Origin: Metarhizobium sp964253915
Lineage (GTDB): Bacteria; Pseudomonadota; Alphaproteobacteria; Rhizobiales; Rhizobiaceae
Length of the DNA stretch: 64,000 nucleotides
Direction of reading: 5' to 3'
NCBI RefSeq assembly: GCF_964253915.1
Contig: NZ_CAXUSG020000016.1
Span: forward strand, 1-64,000
Below the pieces are notes generated by a model, which saw nothing but the letters and a program-made list of their open reading frames with translations, searched no databases and was not told where the DNA came from. Positions 8,926-17,561 of the stretch are shown in pieces; the first letter of the stretch is position 1, and each line of letters starts with the position of its first letter. Position numbers and translations under genes: made by a program.

Positions 8926-9549
8926 TTAATTCAGCGTTTTCGCCTTCATGCGGTGACGCAAAAGCCGCATCATGCGATCTTCGAAATTGGCGGCTTCGAT
9001 GCGGTCGAAGCGGGCCTGGTCGCGGTCGTGGCTATCGATAGCGGCTTTCGAAGTAGTGGCGACGCGGGCCTGCAGCGCCTCGCAGCTTCTTTCCGGTCCC
9101 AGCCGCATCAGCTTGCGCTCCATGTCTCGGGCATGGTTGCGGGCGATCTCGGCATGACGCTCCTCATGCCGCTTGATGTCGGCGGAGAGCGTTTCCCAGA
9201 TCATCGCCAGGCCGGGCTTGGCTTTCTTGCGGTTCTTCCACTGCGGTAGGATGAGCTGCGTCGACAGCGTGATCTTGGCTTCCTGGATCCGGCAGCGGCC
9301 GCCCTTTTCGAAATAGGTAACGGCGCCGCCGAACTTGATGCGCGTGGCGCCCGGGTGGCGCAGGCCGGAGGTTTTGGTCAGCGGGCCGCGGCGATTGAGT
9401 TCGTGGTCGAGTTCCTCGGCTGTGGTGCCGCGGATGGTGAAATAGGACACCGATTTGCTGATGATCGTTTCAGCGCATGCCTGACCTGCCAGACCGGAAA
9501 AAAATGCCAAAGCTGCGATAAAACCGAGGGATCTGTGCGCTATGGTCAT
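8926..9549 (-). CDS. Secreted DUF922-family protein, putative zinc protease
   Basis: The 207-residue product starts with a signal peptide (hydrophobic stretch FIAALAFFSGLAGQACA, cleavage likely after ACA) and matches the DUF922 layout: a beta-rich first half and a helical second half containing HEERHAEIA, a His-Glu-X-X-His-like element expected to bind metal. It would act in the periplasm; the substrate is unknown. It is divergent from folP. Confidence 0.75.
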   Translation of the reverse strand: MTIAHRSLGFIAALAFFSGLAGQACAETIISKSVSYFTIRGTTAEELDHELNRRGPLTKTSGLRHPGATRIKFGGAVTYFEKGGRCRIQEAKITLSTQLILPQWKNRKKAKPGLAMIWETLSADIKRHEERHAEIARNHARDMERKLMRLGPERSCEALQARVATTSKAAIDSHDRDQARFDRIEAANFEDRMMRLLRHRMKAKTLN

Positions 9550-9656
9550 TCATCTGGTCTGCCGGGTTGAAACTGGCGTTAGCTTGCGGCATAGCGGCGG
9601 CGAAGGCAACGGGCTCTTGTGTTTCCCGGTCTTTTTTGCGGAAGGATGGTTTATCG

Positions 9657-10526
9657 GTGACAGCGATCGGCAAATGCATCTGGCGCCTGGCGCATGGCCG
9701 CAGCCTGGAACTGGGTGACAAGGGCTGGCTGATGGCGATCGTCAACGTCACCCCCGATTCCTTCTCCGACGGCGGTGATCACGAAACGGCGGCGCGGGCT
9801 ATCGAGCATGCGCTGGCCTGTGTCGAGGACGGCGCCGTGATTATCGATATCGGCGGTGAATCGACCCGGCCCGGCGCTGCGCCGGTGACCGAAGACATCG
9901 AGAAGGCGCGCATTCTGCCGGTGATCGATGCCATCGCAAAACGGAGCGATGCCCTGATTTCCGTCGACACCTACCGGGCGGCGACGGCACGGGCGGCCAT
10001 CGAAGCCGGCGCGCACATCATCAACGACGTCTGGGCGGCACAACGCGAACCTGCGATTGCCGACGTCGCGGCGCAGACCGGCGCCGGCCTTTGCCTGATG
10101 CACAGCGGTCGGGAGCGGCAGAAGCTCGACGACGTCATCGAAGACCAGAGGTTTTTCCTCGAACGCTCACTGGCGATCTGCGCTGCCGCCGGCGTTGCGC
10201 GTGAACATATCGTGCTCGATCCCGGCTTCGGTTTCGCCAAGGAGACGGCGGAGGAAAATTTCGCGCTGATGGCGCGTTTCGAGGAGCTTGCCTCCCTTGG
10301 CCTGCCATTGCTGGCCGGCACGTCCCGCAAGCGTTTCCTCGGCACGGCAACGGGGCGCGATGCCCGTGACCGCGACGTGGCGACGGCGGCGACTACGGCC
10401 ATTCTGCGTTTGATGGGGGCGTCCCTTTTCCGCGTCCATAATGTCGCAATCAACAGGGATGCGCTGGCGGTGGCGGATGCTATGCTTGCCGCAAGGCAGA
10501 AGCCAGGAGTGGAGCACGGCGCATGA
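9657..10526 (+). CDS. folP: Dihydropteroate synthase
   Basis: FolP joins p-aminobenzoate to dihydropterin pyrophosphate in folate synthesis and is the sulfonamide target. The signature motifs are present in order: NVTPDSFSDGG, GGESTRPGA, DPGFGFAK and the SRK phosphate-binding motif near the C-terminus. I choose the GTG at 9657 (289 residues), preceded by GAAGGA, because the ATG 30 codons upstream adds sequence that overlaps the divergent promoter and is not family-like. The stop overlaps the folB start by four bases, so folP-folB-folK form an operon. Confidence 0.93.
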   Translation: MTAIGKCIWRLAHGRSLELGDKGWLMAIVNVTPDSFSDGGDHETAARAIEHALACVEDGAVIIDIGGESTRPGAAPVTEDIEKARILPVIDAIAKRSDALISVDTYRAATARAAIEAGAHIINDVWAAQREPAIADVAAQTGAGLCLMHSGRERQKLDDVIEDQRFFLERSLAICAAAGVAREHIVLDPGFGFAKETAEENFALMARFEELASLGLPLLAGTSRKRFLGTATGRDARDRDVATAATTAILRLMGASLFRVHNVAINRDALAVADAMLAARQKPGVEHGA

Positions 10527-10891
10527 GCAAGACCTACGTCATCGAGATGAAGAACTGCGCCTTTTTCGCGCGCCATGGCGTCTTCGACCAGGAGGAATTC
10601 CTCGGCCAGCGCTTTTTCGTCGACGTGGAGATGGAGGTCGAGCCCGGTGATGCGCTGGAGACGGACAACATCGAATCCACCGTGCATTACGGCGAGGTGT
10701 TCCAGGTCGTCGAGAAGATCGTCACCGGCACGCGCCGCTACCTCATCGAGGCACTGGCCTTTGAGATCGCCAAGACGATCTGTCGGCAATTCGCCCAGGT
10801 CCGCCGCACCAAGATCACCGTGCGCAAGCCGGCGGCACCGGTGCCCGGCATCCTCGACTACGTTCAGGTGACCGTTGAGCATTCCTGCTGA
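10523..10891 (+). CDS. folB: Dihydroneopterin aldolase
   Basis: The 122-residue enzyme converts dihydroneopterin to hydroxymethyldihydropterin and glycolaldehyde in folate synthesis. The family features are the start YVIEMKNCAFFARHGVFDQE, with the conserved HG, and the segment TVHYGEVF, ending in the typical KPAAPVPGILDYV. The start ATG overlaps the folP stop and the folK start lies inside its end, indicating translational coupling. Confidence 0.93.
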   Translation: MSKTYVIEMKNCAFFARHGVFDQEEFLGQRFFVDVEMEVEPGDALETDNIESTVHYGEVFQVVEKIVTGTRRYLIEALAFEIAKTICRQFAQVRRTKITVRKPAAPVPGILDYVQVTVEHSC

Positions 10892-11402
10892 TCATCCGCG
10901 CCATTACGCGACGCTCGGCCTCGGCGGCAATCTCGGCGACCCGCCGCATGCCATCGCGAGCGCCTTGCGCCGGCTCGATGCGGAGGAGCATTGCCGCATC
11001 GTTGCGGTGTCGCGGCTCTATCGCACGCCTCCCTGGGGCAAGACTGACCAGGCGGATTTCTTCAACGCCTGCGCCGGCATCGAGACGACGTTGCTGCCGG
11101 GGGATCTGCTCGATCTCTGCCTCGATATCGAGCGAGAGATGAAGCGCGTGCGCGACGAGCGCTGGGGGCCACGGACGATCGACATCGACGTCCTGACCTA
11201 CGGCACGCTGGAAATGCGCTCGCAAAAACTCGAAGTGCCGCATCCGCGCATGACGGTCCGTGGATTCGTGCTGATGCCGCTGGCGGATTTCGCGGCCGAG
11301 ATGATCGTTTCCGGCCGCAGCGTCGGCGCGTGGCTTGCCGAGGCCGATACCGCAGGCATCGCCGTCGCCGAGGCAGACCGCGACTGGTGGCGCCACCGCT
11401 GA
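10875..11402 (+). CDS. folK: Hydroxymethyldihydropterin pyrophosphokinase
   Basis: FolK transfers pyrophosphate from ATP to hydroxymethyldihydropterin, making the folP substrate. The 175-residue product shows LGLGGNLGD, the RLYRTPPWG segment, the metal-binding RTIDIDVLTYG and VPHPRM, all diagnostic. The start is a TTG at 10875 inside the last codons of folB, so translation is probably coupled; a strong ribosome site is not visible. Confidence 0.92.
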   Translation: MSIPADHPRHYATLGLGGNLGDPPHAIASALRRLDAEEHCRIVAVSRLYRTPPWGKTDQADFFNACAGIETTLLPGDLLDLCLDIEREMKRVRDERWGPRTIDIDVLTYGTLEMRSQKLEVPHPRMTVRGFVLMPLADFAAEMIVSGRSVGAWLAEADTAGIAVAEADRDWWRHR

Positions 11403-11408
11403 ACGCAA

Positions 11409-11437
11409 AAGGCGGGCCGGATGTCTCCGCCCGCCTT
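11409..11437. terminator. Bidirectional terminator between folK and the convergent secreted-protein gene
   Basis: A perfect 9-bp stem (AAGGCGGGC with GCCCGCCTT) separates the convergent genes. The minus-strand copy is followed by TTTT; the plus-strand T tract is short. Confidence 0.7.
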
Positions 11438-11458
11438 CGATCTGCCGTGAAACGGAAT

Positions 11459-12004
11459 TTATTCGATAGAGCCGACCTTGATGTCGTCGACCTGGCGGTT
11501 CAGCGTCACGCCGATGACCGGGATCATCTTGTCCTCGACCTTCACCGAGATCGTCACCTTCATCGCGTTATCGTCTTCGAGGCGGGCGATCATCGCGCCG
11601 TTCAGCTTCGAGCGGTTGATGCCCAGCACCACCTTGTCGCCGCTGACGGCGCCGGAGACGATGTCGAGGCCCTTGCCGGCGCCGCCATCGAGGAACTTGC
11701 CCTTGTAGGAGCGGCCGGCTTCGGTGATCACTGCCGACATCGGCTGCTTGAAGACGCCGACGCGGCAGGTGCCGTCGAGCTTGACGCCGGCCTTGTTGCC
11801 TTCCTGCGCGACGCCCGTCAGGTCGCAGGTGAACTTCGTGCCCTTGTATTTTCCGGCGACGATTTCGCCCGGACCCTTCCAGTTGCCGGCAACGGACTGG
11901 AAGAAAGCCTTGTCCTTTTTGGCAGCTTCAGCCGTGGAGCCAATGGCCAGGGGGGAAAGCACCGCTGCGGCGGCGCAGAAAATAGAAATGCAGCGCGGAT
12001 ACAT
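11459..12004 (-). CDS. Conserved secreted protein of unknown function
   Basis: The 181-residue product has a signal peptide (residues 1-27, ending AEAA) and a beta-rich mature part that starts with DKAFFQSVAGNWKGPGEIVAGKYK. Repeated glycine-rich turns and the CDLTG and GTCRVG cysteines suggest a small barrel, perhaps disulfide-linked. I do not recognise a named family. The ATG at 12004 follows AAGGAA at good spacing. Confidence 0.75.
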   Translation of the reverse strand: MYPRCISIFCAAAAVLSPLAIGSTAEAAKKDKAFFQSVAGNWKGPGEIVAGKYKGTKFTCDLTGVAQEGNKAGVKLDGTCRVGVFKQPMSAVITEAGRSYKGKFLDGGAGKGLDIVSGAVSGDKVVLGINRSKLNGAMIARLEDDNAMKVTISVKVEDKMIPVIGVTLNRQVDDIKVGSIE

Positions 12005-12174
12005 GAGACATTCCTTGGGTAGGCAATAGCCGATTCTGACCCGGAGTTTTGCCCGAGAATGGTTAATGCTTGGTTTCGCAACGCACCAAAAAACACTTTC
12101 CGGTAAGCATATCCGCCAAGGGATGTGCCGGGGCAGATCGTTCTAGCTGCCTGAATTCGTTTCCATATGAGCGT

Positions 12175-13263
12175 CTACTTGCCGTTGCCGGTGAAGCTCG
12201 GAGTGAGGTCGCCGATGAAATCGCCGATGCCCGGACGCTTCAGCGCCCGGAAGGCCAGCGGCCGGCAGAGATCCATCGCGGCGATGCCGATACGCGCCGT
12301 CATCAACCCGTTGACGACGCCTTCGCCAAGCCGGGCGGAGAGTTTTGACGCCAGGCCATGGCCGAGGACCTGTTGCACCAAGCTGTCGCCGACGGCAATC
12401 GAACCGGTGACGGCGAGGTGTGCGAGCACGTCACGGAAAAGCCGGACCATGCCGAGGGCGCCGGGTCGACCGCCGTAGAGTTCAGCCATGTTGCGCACCA
12501 GCCGCGCTGCCTCGAACAGCACGTAAAGCAGGTCGACGATGGCGCGCGGACTGACGGCGGTAACGACGGAGACCCGTTTCGAGGCGCCGAGGATGAGCGC
12601 GCGCGCCTGCCGGTCCAGCGGCGCCAGCAGTTCGCGTTCGGCAAGATCGATCAGGTGCGGGCCGTCGATGATCTCGCCCTCCGTTGCCTTCAGGGTGGCG
12701 CGGCCCTTGGCCGTTTCGGCCCGCGACGACAGGAGTGTCAGCAGCCGGTCGACAACGGCGCGTGCGGGTTTGGGGCCGCCGGCGAGCCTTGCCGCCTCCG
12801 CGTCCGTTTTCAGCGACTGCACGGCGGCGAGGCGGAAGAGGCCGGCCAGTTCCCGTCCGGCCAGGGCAAGAACGGCAAGGATGCCGATTGCGATGGCGCC
12901 GATCGCCGTGTAGCCGAGCCAGTCGGCGCGGCTGAAGAGATCGTGGATCAACTGGTCGGTCCACAGGCCGAGCGCCAGCGACAGGAGGATACCGAAGGCG
13001 CCGGCGGCAAGCTTGCCGAACGAAAACCGTTTTTTGTGCGGTTCAGGTACGATGAGGCTGGTGGCTTCGTCCGGCGCCTTTTCCGACAGGAAGGGGTCGA
13101 ACTCGTCCGGCGTCATGACGACGGCCTCGTCGAAACTCTGCGGGCTGCGGCGCAGCGGCAGCGGTGCGGCCGCCGGCGTTTCCGCTTCGTCTTCGTCGAT
13201 ACGGAAGGCGGCGGGCTTGCGGGCGGACGTCCTGTCCGTTTTTTTCGGCTCGGGCGGTCTCAT
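12175..13263 (-). CDS. ycjF: YcjF/TIGR01620-family membrane protein (DUF697)
   Basis: The 362-residue protein has a disordered N-terminus of about 85 residues, two membrane helices (about 85-107 and 117-138) and a C-terminal DUF697-type domain. It overlaps the end of ycjX by four bases, the pairing seen across proteobacteria. The YcjX-YcjF pair is linked to envelope stress, but its biochemical role is unknown. Confidence 0.85.
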   Translation of the reverse strand: MRPPEPKKTDRTSARKPAAFRIDEDEAETPAAAPLPLRRSPQSFDEAVVMTPDEFDPFLSEKAPDEATSLIVPEPHKKRFSFGKLAAGAFGILLSLALGLWTDQLIHDLFSRADWLGYTAIGAIAIGILAVLALAGRELAGLFRLAAVQSLKTDAEAARLAGGPKPARAVVDRLLTLLSSRAETAKGRATLKATEGEIIDGPHLIDLAERELLAPLDRQARALILGASKRVSVVTAVSPRAIVDLLYVLFEAARLVRNMAELYGGRPGALGMVRLFRDVLAHLAVTGSIAVGDSLVQQVLGHGLASKLSARLGEGVVNGLMTARIGIAAMDLCRPLAFRALKRPGIGDFIGDLTPSFTGNGK

Positions 13264-14732
13264 GCCAAACGGTCTCCGAAGAGGAATTGCAGCGCCCGGT
13301 CGAGGCGGATGTGCGGTACCGACAGTTTTATGCCGGCACCGCTTTCCTCCACCGCGGGCGGGCGAAACCGGACGACGTTGAGATCCGGCAGATGCTGCTC
13401 GGAATCCGATTCAAGCGCTTGAAAAAATGAATCCGGATCCTCCGGCAAGTCGCCGGGAAATATGGCGGTTTTCCGTTTTCCGTCGAACTGTTCGCCGTTG
13501 ATCGTCTCTCCCGCCATCGGCGTTCCGACGATGACCGGCAGCGTGTGGCCGTCGCGGTTGACGGTGGCCTCGCGGGTGGCGCGCACCGAAGCGAGCGCCA
13601 GCGTGTCGATGCCGGCGCCGCTCATGCCGATGCTGCGGATCGCCCGGTCGACGAGGCGGCGGGTGATCGCTTCCAGCCGGTCGTGGCTTTCGTGGTGCAG
13701 GTGATCGGCCTTGGTCGCTGCCACAAGGACCCGGTCGATGCGGCGCGTGTAGAGCGAAGAAAAGAAGCTGTTGTGCCCGGGGCGGAAGCAGGCCAGCACG
13801 TCGGCCAGCGCCCGTTCGAGGTCGAGCACCGCTTCGGAGCCGCGATTGATCGCCTGCAGCGCATCGACGAGCACGATCTGCCGGTCGAGGCGGGCGAAAT
13901 GTTCGCGGAAGAAGGGTTTGACCACCACCGTTTTGTAGGATTCGTAGCGGCGCTCCATCATCGCCCGGAGCGAGCCGCGCGGCGCCTTGCCGTCAGGCAT
14001 GTCCGGCAGCGGCGCGAAGGTGAGGGCCGGCGAGCCGTCAAGGTCGCCCGGCATCAGGAAACGGCCGGGCGGCAGCGTCGACAGCGAGCGTTCGTCGGCC
14101 TTGCAGGCGCGCAGGTAGTCGGCGAAGGCGGTGGAAAGCTGGCGCGCCACCATCTCGTCGGCGGGGGCGTCCATGTCGATGCCTGATGCCAGTTCCAGCC
14201 AGGGGCGGGACAGCTCGGCGCGGATGCCGCTGCGGGCGAGTGTCGCTGTGTTGTCGCTGAAACTGCGGAAATCCTGGGCGAGCAGCGGCAGGTCGAGCAG
14301 CCATTCGCCGGGATAATCGACGATATCGATCGACAGCCGACCTGGAGAGAACATCCGGTTCCAGCCGCTGGCGCTGCGATAGTCGAGCGTGATGCGCAGT
14401 TCGGAGATGGCGCGGGTGGAATCCGGCCAGAGGCGCTCCTTCACCAGAGCCTTGACATGGTCCTCGTATTGGAAGCGCGGGATGGCGTCATCCGGCTGCT
14501 GTTCCAGGCGCACGGCGGAAACGCGGCCGGACTGCACCGGTTCGAACAACGGCAGGCGGCCGCCATGCAGCAGATTGTGCACCAGCGACGAAATGAACAC
14601 CGTCTTGCCGGACCGCGACAAGCCGGTAACGCCGAGGCGAATGGACGGATTGACCAGATTGGCGGCGCGATCGGTGAGATTGTCGAAGGCGATCAGCGCG
14701 TCGTCGGTAAAAGATGTGAGCGATGGCGGCAA
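13260..14732 (-). CDS. ycjX: YcjX-like P-loop protein
   Basis: The 490-residue protein carries the Walker A motif GLSRSGKT at about 37-44 and is of the YcjX/DUF463 family of predicted GTPases. I choose the TTG at 14732, with AGGGAAAG seven bases upstream and the PPSLTSFTDD start usual in rhizobial homologues; an upstream in-frame start adds 20 unrelated residues. The order sixA-ycjX-ycjF on one strand suggests an operon. Confidence 0.87.
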   Translation of the reverse strand: MPPSLTSFTDDALIAFDNLTDRAANLVNPSIRLGVTGLSRSGKTVFISSLVHNLLHGGRLPLFEPVQSGRVSAVRLEQQPDDAIPRFQYEDHVKALVKERLWPDSTRAISELRITLDYRSASGWNRMFSPGRLSIDIVDYPGEWLLDLPLLAQDFRSFSDNTATLARSGIRAELSRPWLELASGIDMDAPADEMVARQLSTAFADYLRACKADERSLSTLPPGRFLMPGDLDGSPALTFAPLPDMPDGKAPRGSLRAMMERRYESYKTVVVKPFFREHFARLDRQIVLVDALQAINRGSEAVLDLERALADVLACFRPGHNSFFSSLYTRRIDRVLVAATKADHLHHESHDRLEAITRRLVDRAIRSIGMSGAGIDTLALASVRATREATVNRDGHTLPVIVGTPMAGETINGEQFDGKRKTAIFPGDLPEDPDSFFQALESDSEQHLPDLNVVRFRPPAVEESGAGIKLSVPHIRLDRALQFLFGDRLA

Positions 14733-14876
14733 GTTTCGGCTTTCCCTGTGGCGCGTGCCCTTCTGCAGCGGCATGCATCGGCAATGACGCACTGAGGAGA
14801 CTGCAGCATGATCAAAATGCGTGACTGCGATATAGGCGGTCGGCGGCTGCGGGAAAAGAGCCGCCTCGAACTTGTC

Positions 14877-15377
14877 TCACCGCGGGGCGAGCATGTCGTG
14901 CAATGCCCAATGCGGCTCGGACCCTGCATCGTCGAGGACTGCCAGGCCTGCGGTCGGATATCCCTCGGGCAGCCGGTGGCGGGCGACCTCGCGGCCGACC
15001 AGGGCCTCGAAGGTTTCTTCCATCGTCGGATTGTGGCCGACCAGCATCACCGAGCGATAGGCCGTCTGGGCATCCATGATCTCGATATAGGCGTCGAGCG
15101 TGCCATTATAGAGCGCATCGACATATTGCAGTTCCAGTTCGGGGCCGAAGACGCGGCGCATGGCCTCGGCGGTCTGCCGGCAGCGGGTCGCCGTCGAGGA
15201 GATCACCAGGTCGGGGCGATAGCCGCGGTCGGAGGCGGTGTCGGCGATGTATTCGGCTTCCGCAAAACCGGTGTCATCGAGGGGGCGATCGAAATCCCGC
15301 TGTCCGGGCAAGGCCCAGGCGGATTTCGCGTGGCGCAGCAGGTAGATGCGGGAGGGCGGCGGCGAAAGGCGTGACAT
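14877..15377 (-). CDS. sixA: SixA-like histidine phosphatase
   Basis: The 166-residue product is a small histidine-phosphatase-superfamily protein with the catalytic motif LLRHAKS near the start, an Arg in STATRCRQTAEAM, and the second catalytic His in LVGHNP. SixA enzymes dephosphorylate phosphohistidine on phosphorelay or phosphotransfer proteins. The ATG at 15377 follows AGGAG; an upstream in-frame start lacks one. It is divergent from dksA. Confidence 0.85.
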   Translation of the reverse strand: MSRLSPPPSRIYLLRHAKSAWALPGQRDFDRPLDDTGFAEAEYIADTASDRGYRPDLVISSTATRCRQTAEAMRRVFGPELELQYVDALYNGTLDAYIEIMDAQTAYRSVMLVGHNPTMEETFEALVGREVARHRLPEGYPTAGLAVLDDAGSEPHWALHDMLAPR

Positions 15378-15591
15378 GCGCGAAGCTCCTGCTCGGATCG
15401 ACATGGCTATGACCTAGCTTTTCGGAACGGCTGCCGTCAACAGAGCCATGGTCGTACCGGGCGGCAAACGGGCCGCAGGCTTGGCGCAAGCCCGGCGGGC
15501 TAGAATCACGATTCTATAAATCTGCTGAAAAATTAGCCTCTTAGCTGAATTTTGTGACAGATTTAAAAATGCTTAACACTTGACCATGAGG

Positions 15592-15620
15592 CTTGAATCC
15601 TTGTCCGGTCATGGGATATA
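15592..15620 (+). promoter_or_regulatory. Predicted sigma-70 promoter of dksA
   Basis: CTTGAA (15592-15597), a 17-base spacer and GATATA (15615-15620) fit the rhizobial consensus CTTGAC-N17-CTATAT. Transcription would start near 15627, about 30 bases before the dksA start. Confidence 0.6.
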
Positions 15621-15655
15621 CACCCGGCATTGAGATGTTCTTCAGGAGAATCGCG

Positions 15656-16075
15656 TTGAGTGAGAAGATCGATCTTAGCAGCTACGTCCTCTCGGATGAC
15701 GATGAGTTTATGAATTCCAAGCAAAAAGCTTACTTCCGTGCGAAGCTCGTTGCCTGGAAAAACGACATCCTCCGGGAAGCACGTGAAACCCTCGGCCATC
15801 TGGCCGAAGAGAGTGCAAACCACCCTGATCTTGCCGACAGGGCTTCTTCCGAAACCGACAGAGCCATCGAACTTCGCGCCCGCGATCGCCAGCGCAAGCT
15901 CATTTCCAAGATCGATGCCGCCTTGCAGCGCATCGACGACGGGACCTACGGCTATTGCGAGGAAACGGGCGAACCCATCGGCCTCAAGCGTCTTGACGCC
16001 AGGCCGATTGCCACCTTGTCGATCGAAGCCCAGGAGCGTCACGAGCGCAGGGAAAAAGTCTACCGGGACGAATAA
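15656..16075 (+). CDS. dksA: DksA-type RNA polymerase regulator lacking the zinc cysteines
   Basis: The 139-residue protein binds RNA polymerase through its secondary channel and, with ppGpp, adjusts rRNA and stress transcription. The coiled-coil tip motif DLADRA and the stretch ELRARDRQRKLISKID match DksA. The four zinc ligands of E. coli DksA appear here as C, T, S and A (in YCEETG... and TLSIEAQ), so a zinc finger is not expected. The TTG at 15656 has AGGAGAA five bases upstream; the upstream in-frame ATG adds unrelated residues. It is monocistronic, with its own promoter and terminator. Confidence 0.9.
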   Translation: MSEKIDLSSYVLSDDDEFMNSKQKAYFRAKLVAWKNDILREARETLGHLAEESANHPDLADRASSETDRAIELRARDRQRKLISKIDAALQRIDDGTYGYCEETGEPIGLKRLDARPIATLSIEAQERHERREKVYRDE

Positions 16076-16106
16076 CAAATCGTTTCCGGTTTTTGGAAAA
16101 AAACTA

Positions 16107-16140
16107 AGCCGCAAGGATGACCCTCCTTGCGGCTTTTTTT
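16107..16140 (+). terminator. Intrinsic terminator of dksA
   Basis: An 11-bp perfect stem (AGCCGCAAGGA with TCCTTGCGGCT) is followed by seven T. Confidence 0.9.
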
Positions 16141-16216
16141 ATCGGGATAGGCACCGGATGCCGGAGCTTGTGCAGGGGCGGGGCGTTGCTCGCCCGGCCT
16201 TCCTTTTCCGCTGTCC

Positions 16217-17257
16217 TTATTTGTCGCGTCGCGCGGTGTCGTCACCGAAGATGCGGGCCATTTCCTGTTGCATGGAGCGCTGTTCGCGGTCACTTGCCGC
16301 AGCCTGCTGTTGCGGGCGGTTGGCGGGCTGCACCACGGTTACCCGGCGCGGCGTCTGGCCGGCATCGCGCGTTTGGCCCGGGCCACGATTGGCTTCGAGA
16401 CGGGCGGCCATTTCGGCTTCGAGCATACGCTCGAAATCGTCGATCTCATTGCTGATATTGGCCGCGGAGGCGCGGTTGGCCGCTGGCGTCTGTTGCCGTT
16501 CCGGCGTTGCGACCGAACGCTCGGCCGGCACGTTTTTATGCACCGGCGTTGCCACCGGCTGCGCTGCGGCTTTCTCCCGTTCGGCGGGAAACAATTTCCT
16601 CCGTGCAGCTTCCAGCGGGCTGAGCGACTGGCGGCTGACCACCGGCGCCGGCTCTTCGGCGCGGGCGACCGGGCGATCGAGATCGAGCGAGCGCTGCCGC
16701 GTCTCCACCGGAGGTGGCGTGACGACGACCGGTTCGGTGACGACTTCCGCGCGGTTGCGCCATTCGGCAGCGGGATTGGCTGTGGTGGAAAGGCGGGCCG
16801 GCGGCACGGAAACGGCGGCGGTCCGGACAACCGGTACCACCGGCCGCTCGTCGTCGCGGCGATAATCCTCTTCGTCTTCCTCCTCGTCGGCGATGAAATC
16901 GTCGTCGGCTGCGGAATAATAGTCTTCGTGGCGGCGGTCGTCCTCATCCTCGACGACGGCGGCGATGCTGCCATTGGCGCGGATGCGCGTCTCGATGACG
17001 ATATCGGTCGGGCCGCCGATCATGACGAGATGTTCGACGTCGTCGCGCCGGATCAGCACCAGCCTGCGACGGGCATCGACGGCGGCGGCGTCCAGCACCT
17101 GCAGGCGCGGCTGGCGATTGCGTCCGCCGCGCAGGAACGGTGCCGGCGCGCGGTTGCGGATGAACCGCAGGACGAAGACAAGGCACACAAGGGCAATGCC
17201 AACGCCGGCGACAGCGACGAGCAGGCGCCCGCCATAGGTTGCGATCAGATCTTCCAT
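16217..17257 (-). CDS. FliO-like membrane protein with long disordered tail
   Basis: The 346-residue product has one N-terminal membrane helix (about 10-33), then a small beta domain (RLQVLDAAAVDARRRLVLIR, VEHLVMIGGPTDIVIE) of the FliO/MopB type, then about 240 residues of acidic, proline- and glutamine-rich sequence of low complexity. FliO helps assemble the flagellar export gate, but no other flagellar gene is near, and in rhizobia this stand-alone version is usually just called FliO-family. The ATG at 17257 follows GGAGAA; the frame upstream is not coding-like. Confidence 0.75.
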   Translation of the reverse strand: MEDLIATYGGRLLVAVAGVGIALVCLVFVLRFIRNRAPAPFLRGGRNRQPRLQVLDAAAVDARRRLVLIRRDDVEHLVMIGGPTDIVIETRIRANGSIAAVVEDEDDRRHEDYYSAADDDFIADEEEDEEDYRRDDERPVVPVVRTAAVSVPPARLSTTANPAAEWRNRAEVVTEPVVVTPPPVETRQRSLDLDRPVARAEEPAPVVSRQSLSPLEAARRKLFPAEREKAAAQPVATPVHKNVPAERSVATPERQQTPAANRASAANISNEIDDFERMLEAEMAARLEANRGPGQTRDAGQTPRRVTVVQPANRPQQQAAASDREQRSMQQEMARIFGDDTARRDK

Positions 17258-17561
17258 GTACCAAGATTCTCCATGGCCGACTGTTGCGGCAGCCCGGTTC
17301 GCGGTCAAGCCGGAAAAGCGGCTGCCCCCAGCTTCCTTCGGGCCACAGCCCGATCGCCGGCGCATTTGCGGATATAGGGCGCCGCCACCCGGTGGAAAGC
17401 CGCCCTTTTGCACCCAAAGCCGCGGTATTCCTTGTGAATTGTCGCGGCGTTCGGCCCGCGGTGCTTTGTGGCCCCGGCGCAAATTGATAAAGGTAAACGG
17501 ACTGTTCCGATTCCACCTTCCGTCAATCCCGGCGGCCCGAGCGGACATTGAGCGCGAGGAG
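17258..17561. other. 304-base divergent promoter region, fliO-like/cckA
   Basis: No gene is apparent. It should hold the promoters of both divergent genes, but I could not pick out boxes with confidence. Confidence 0.4.
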
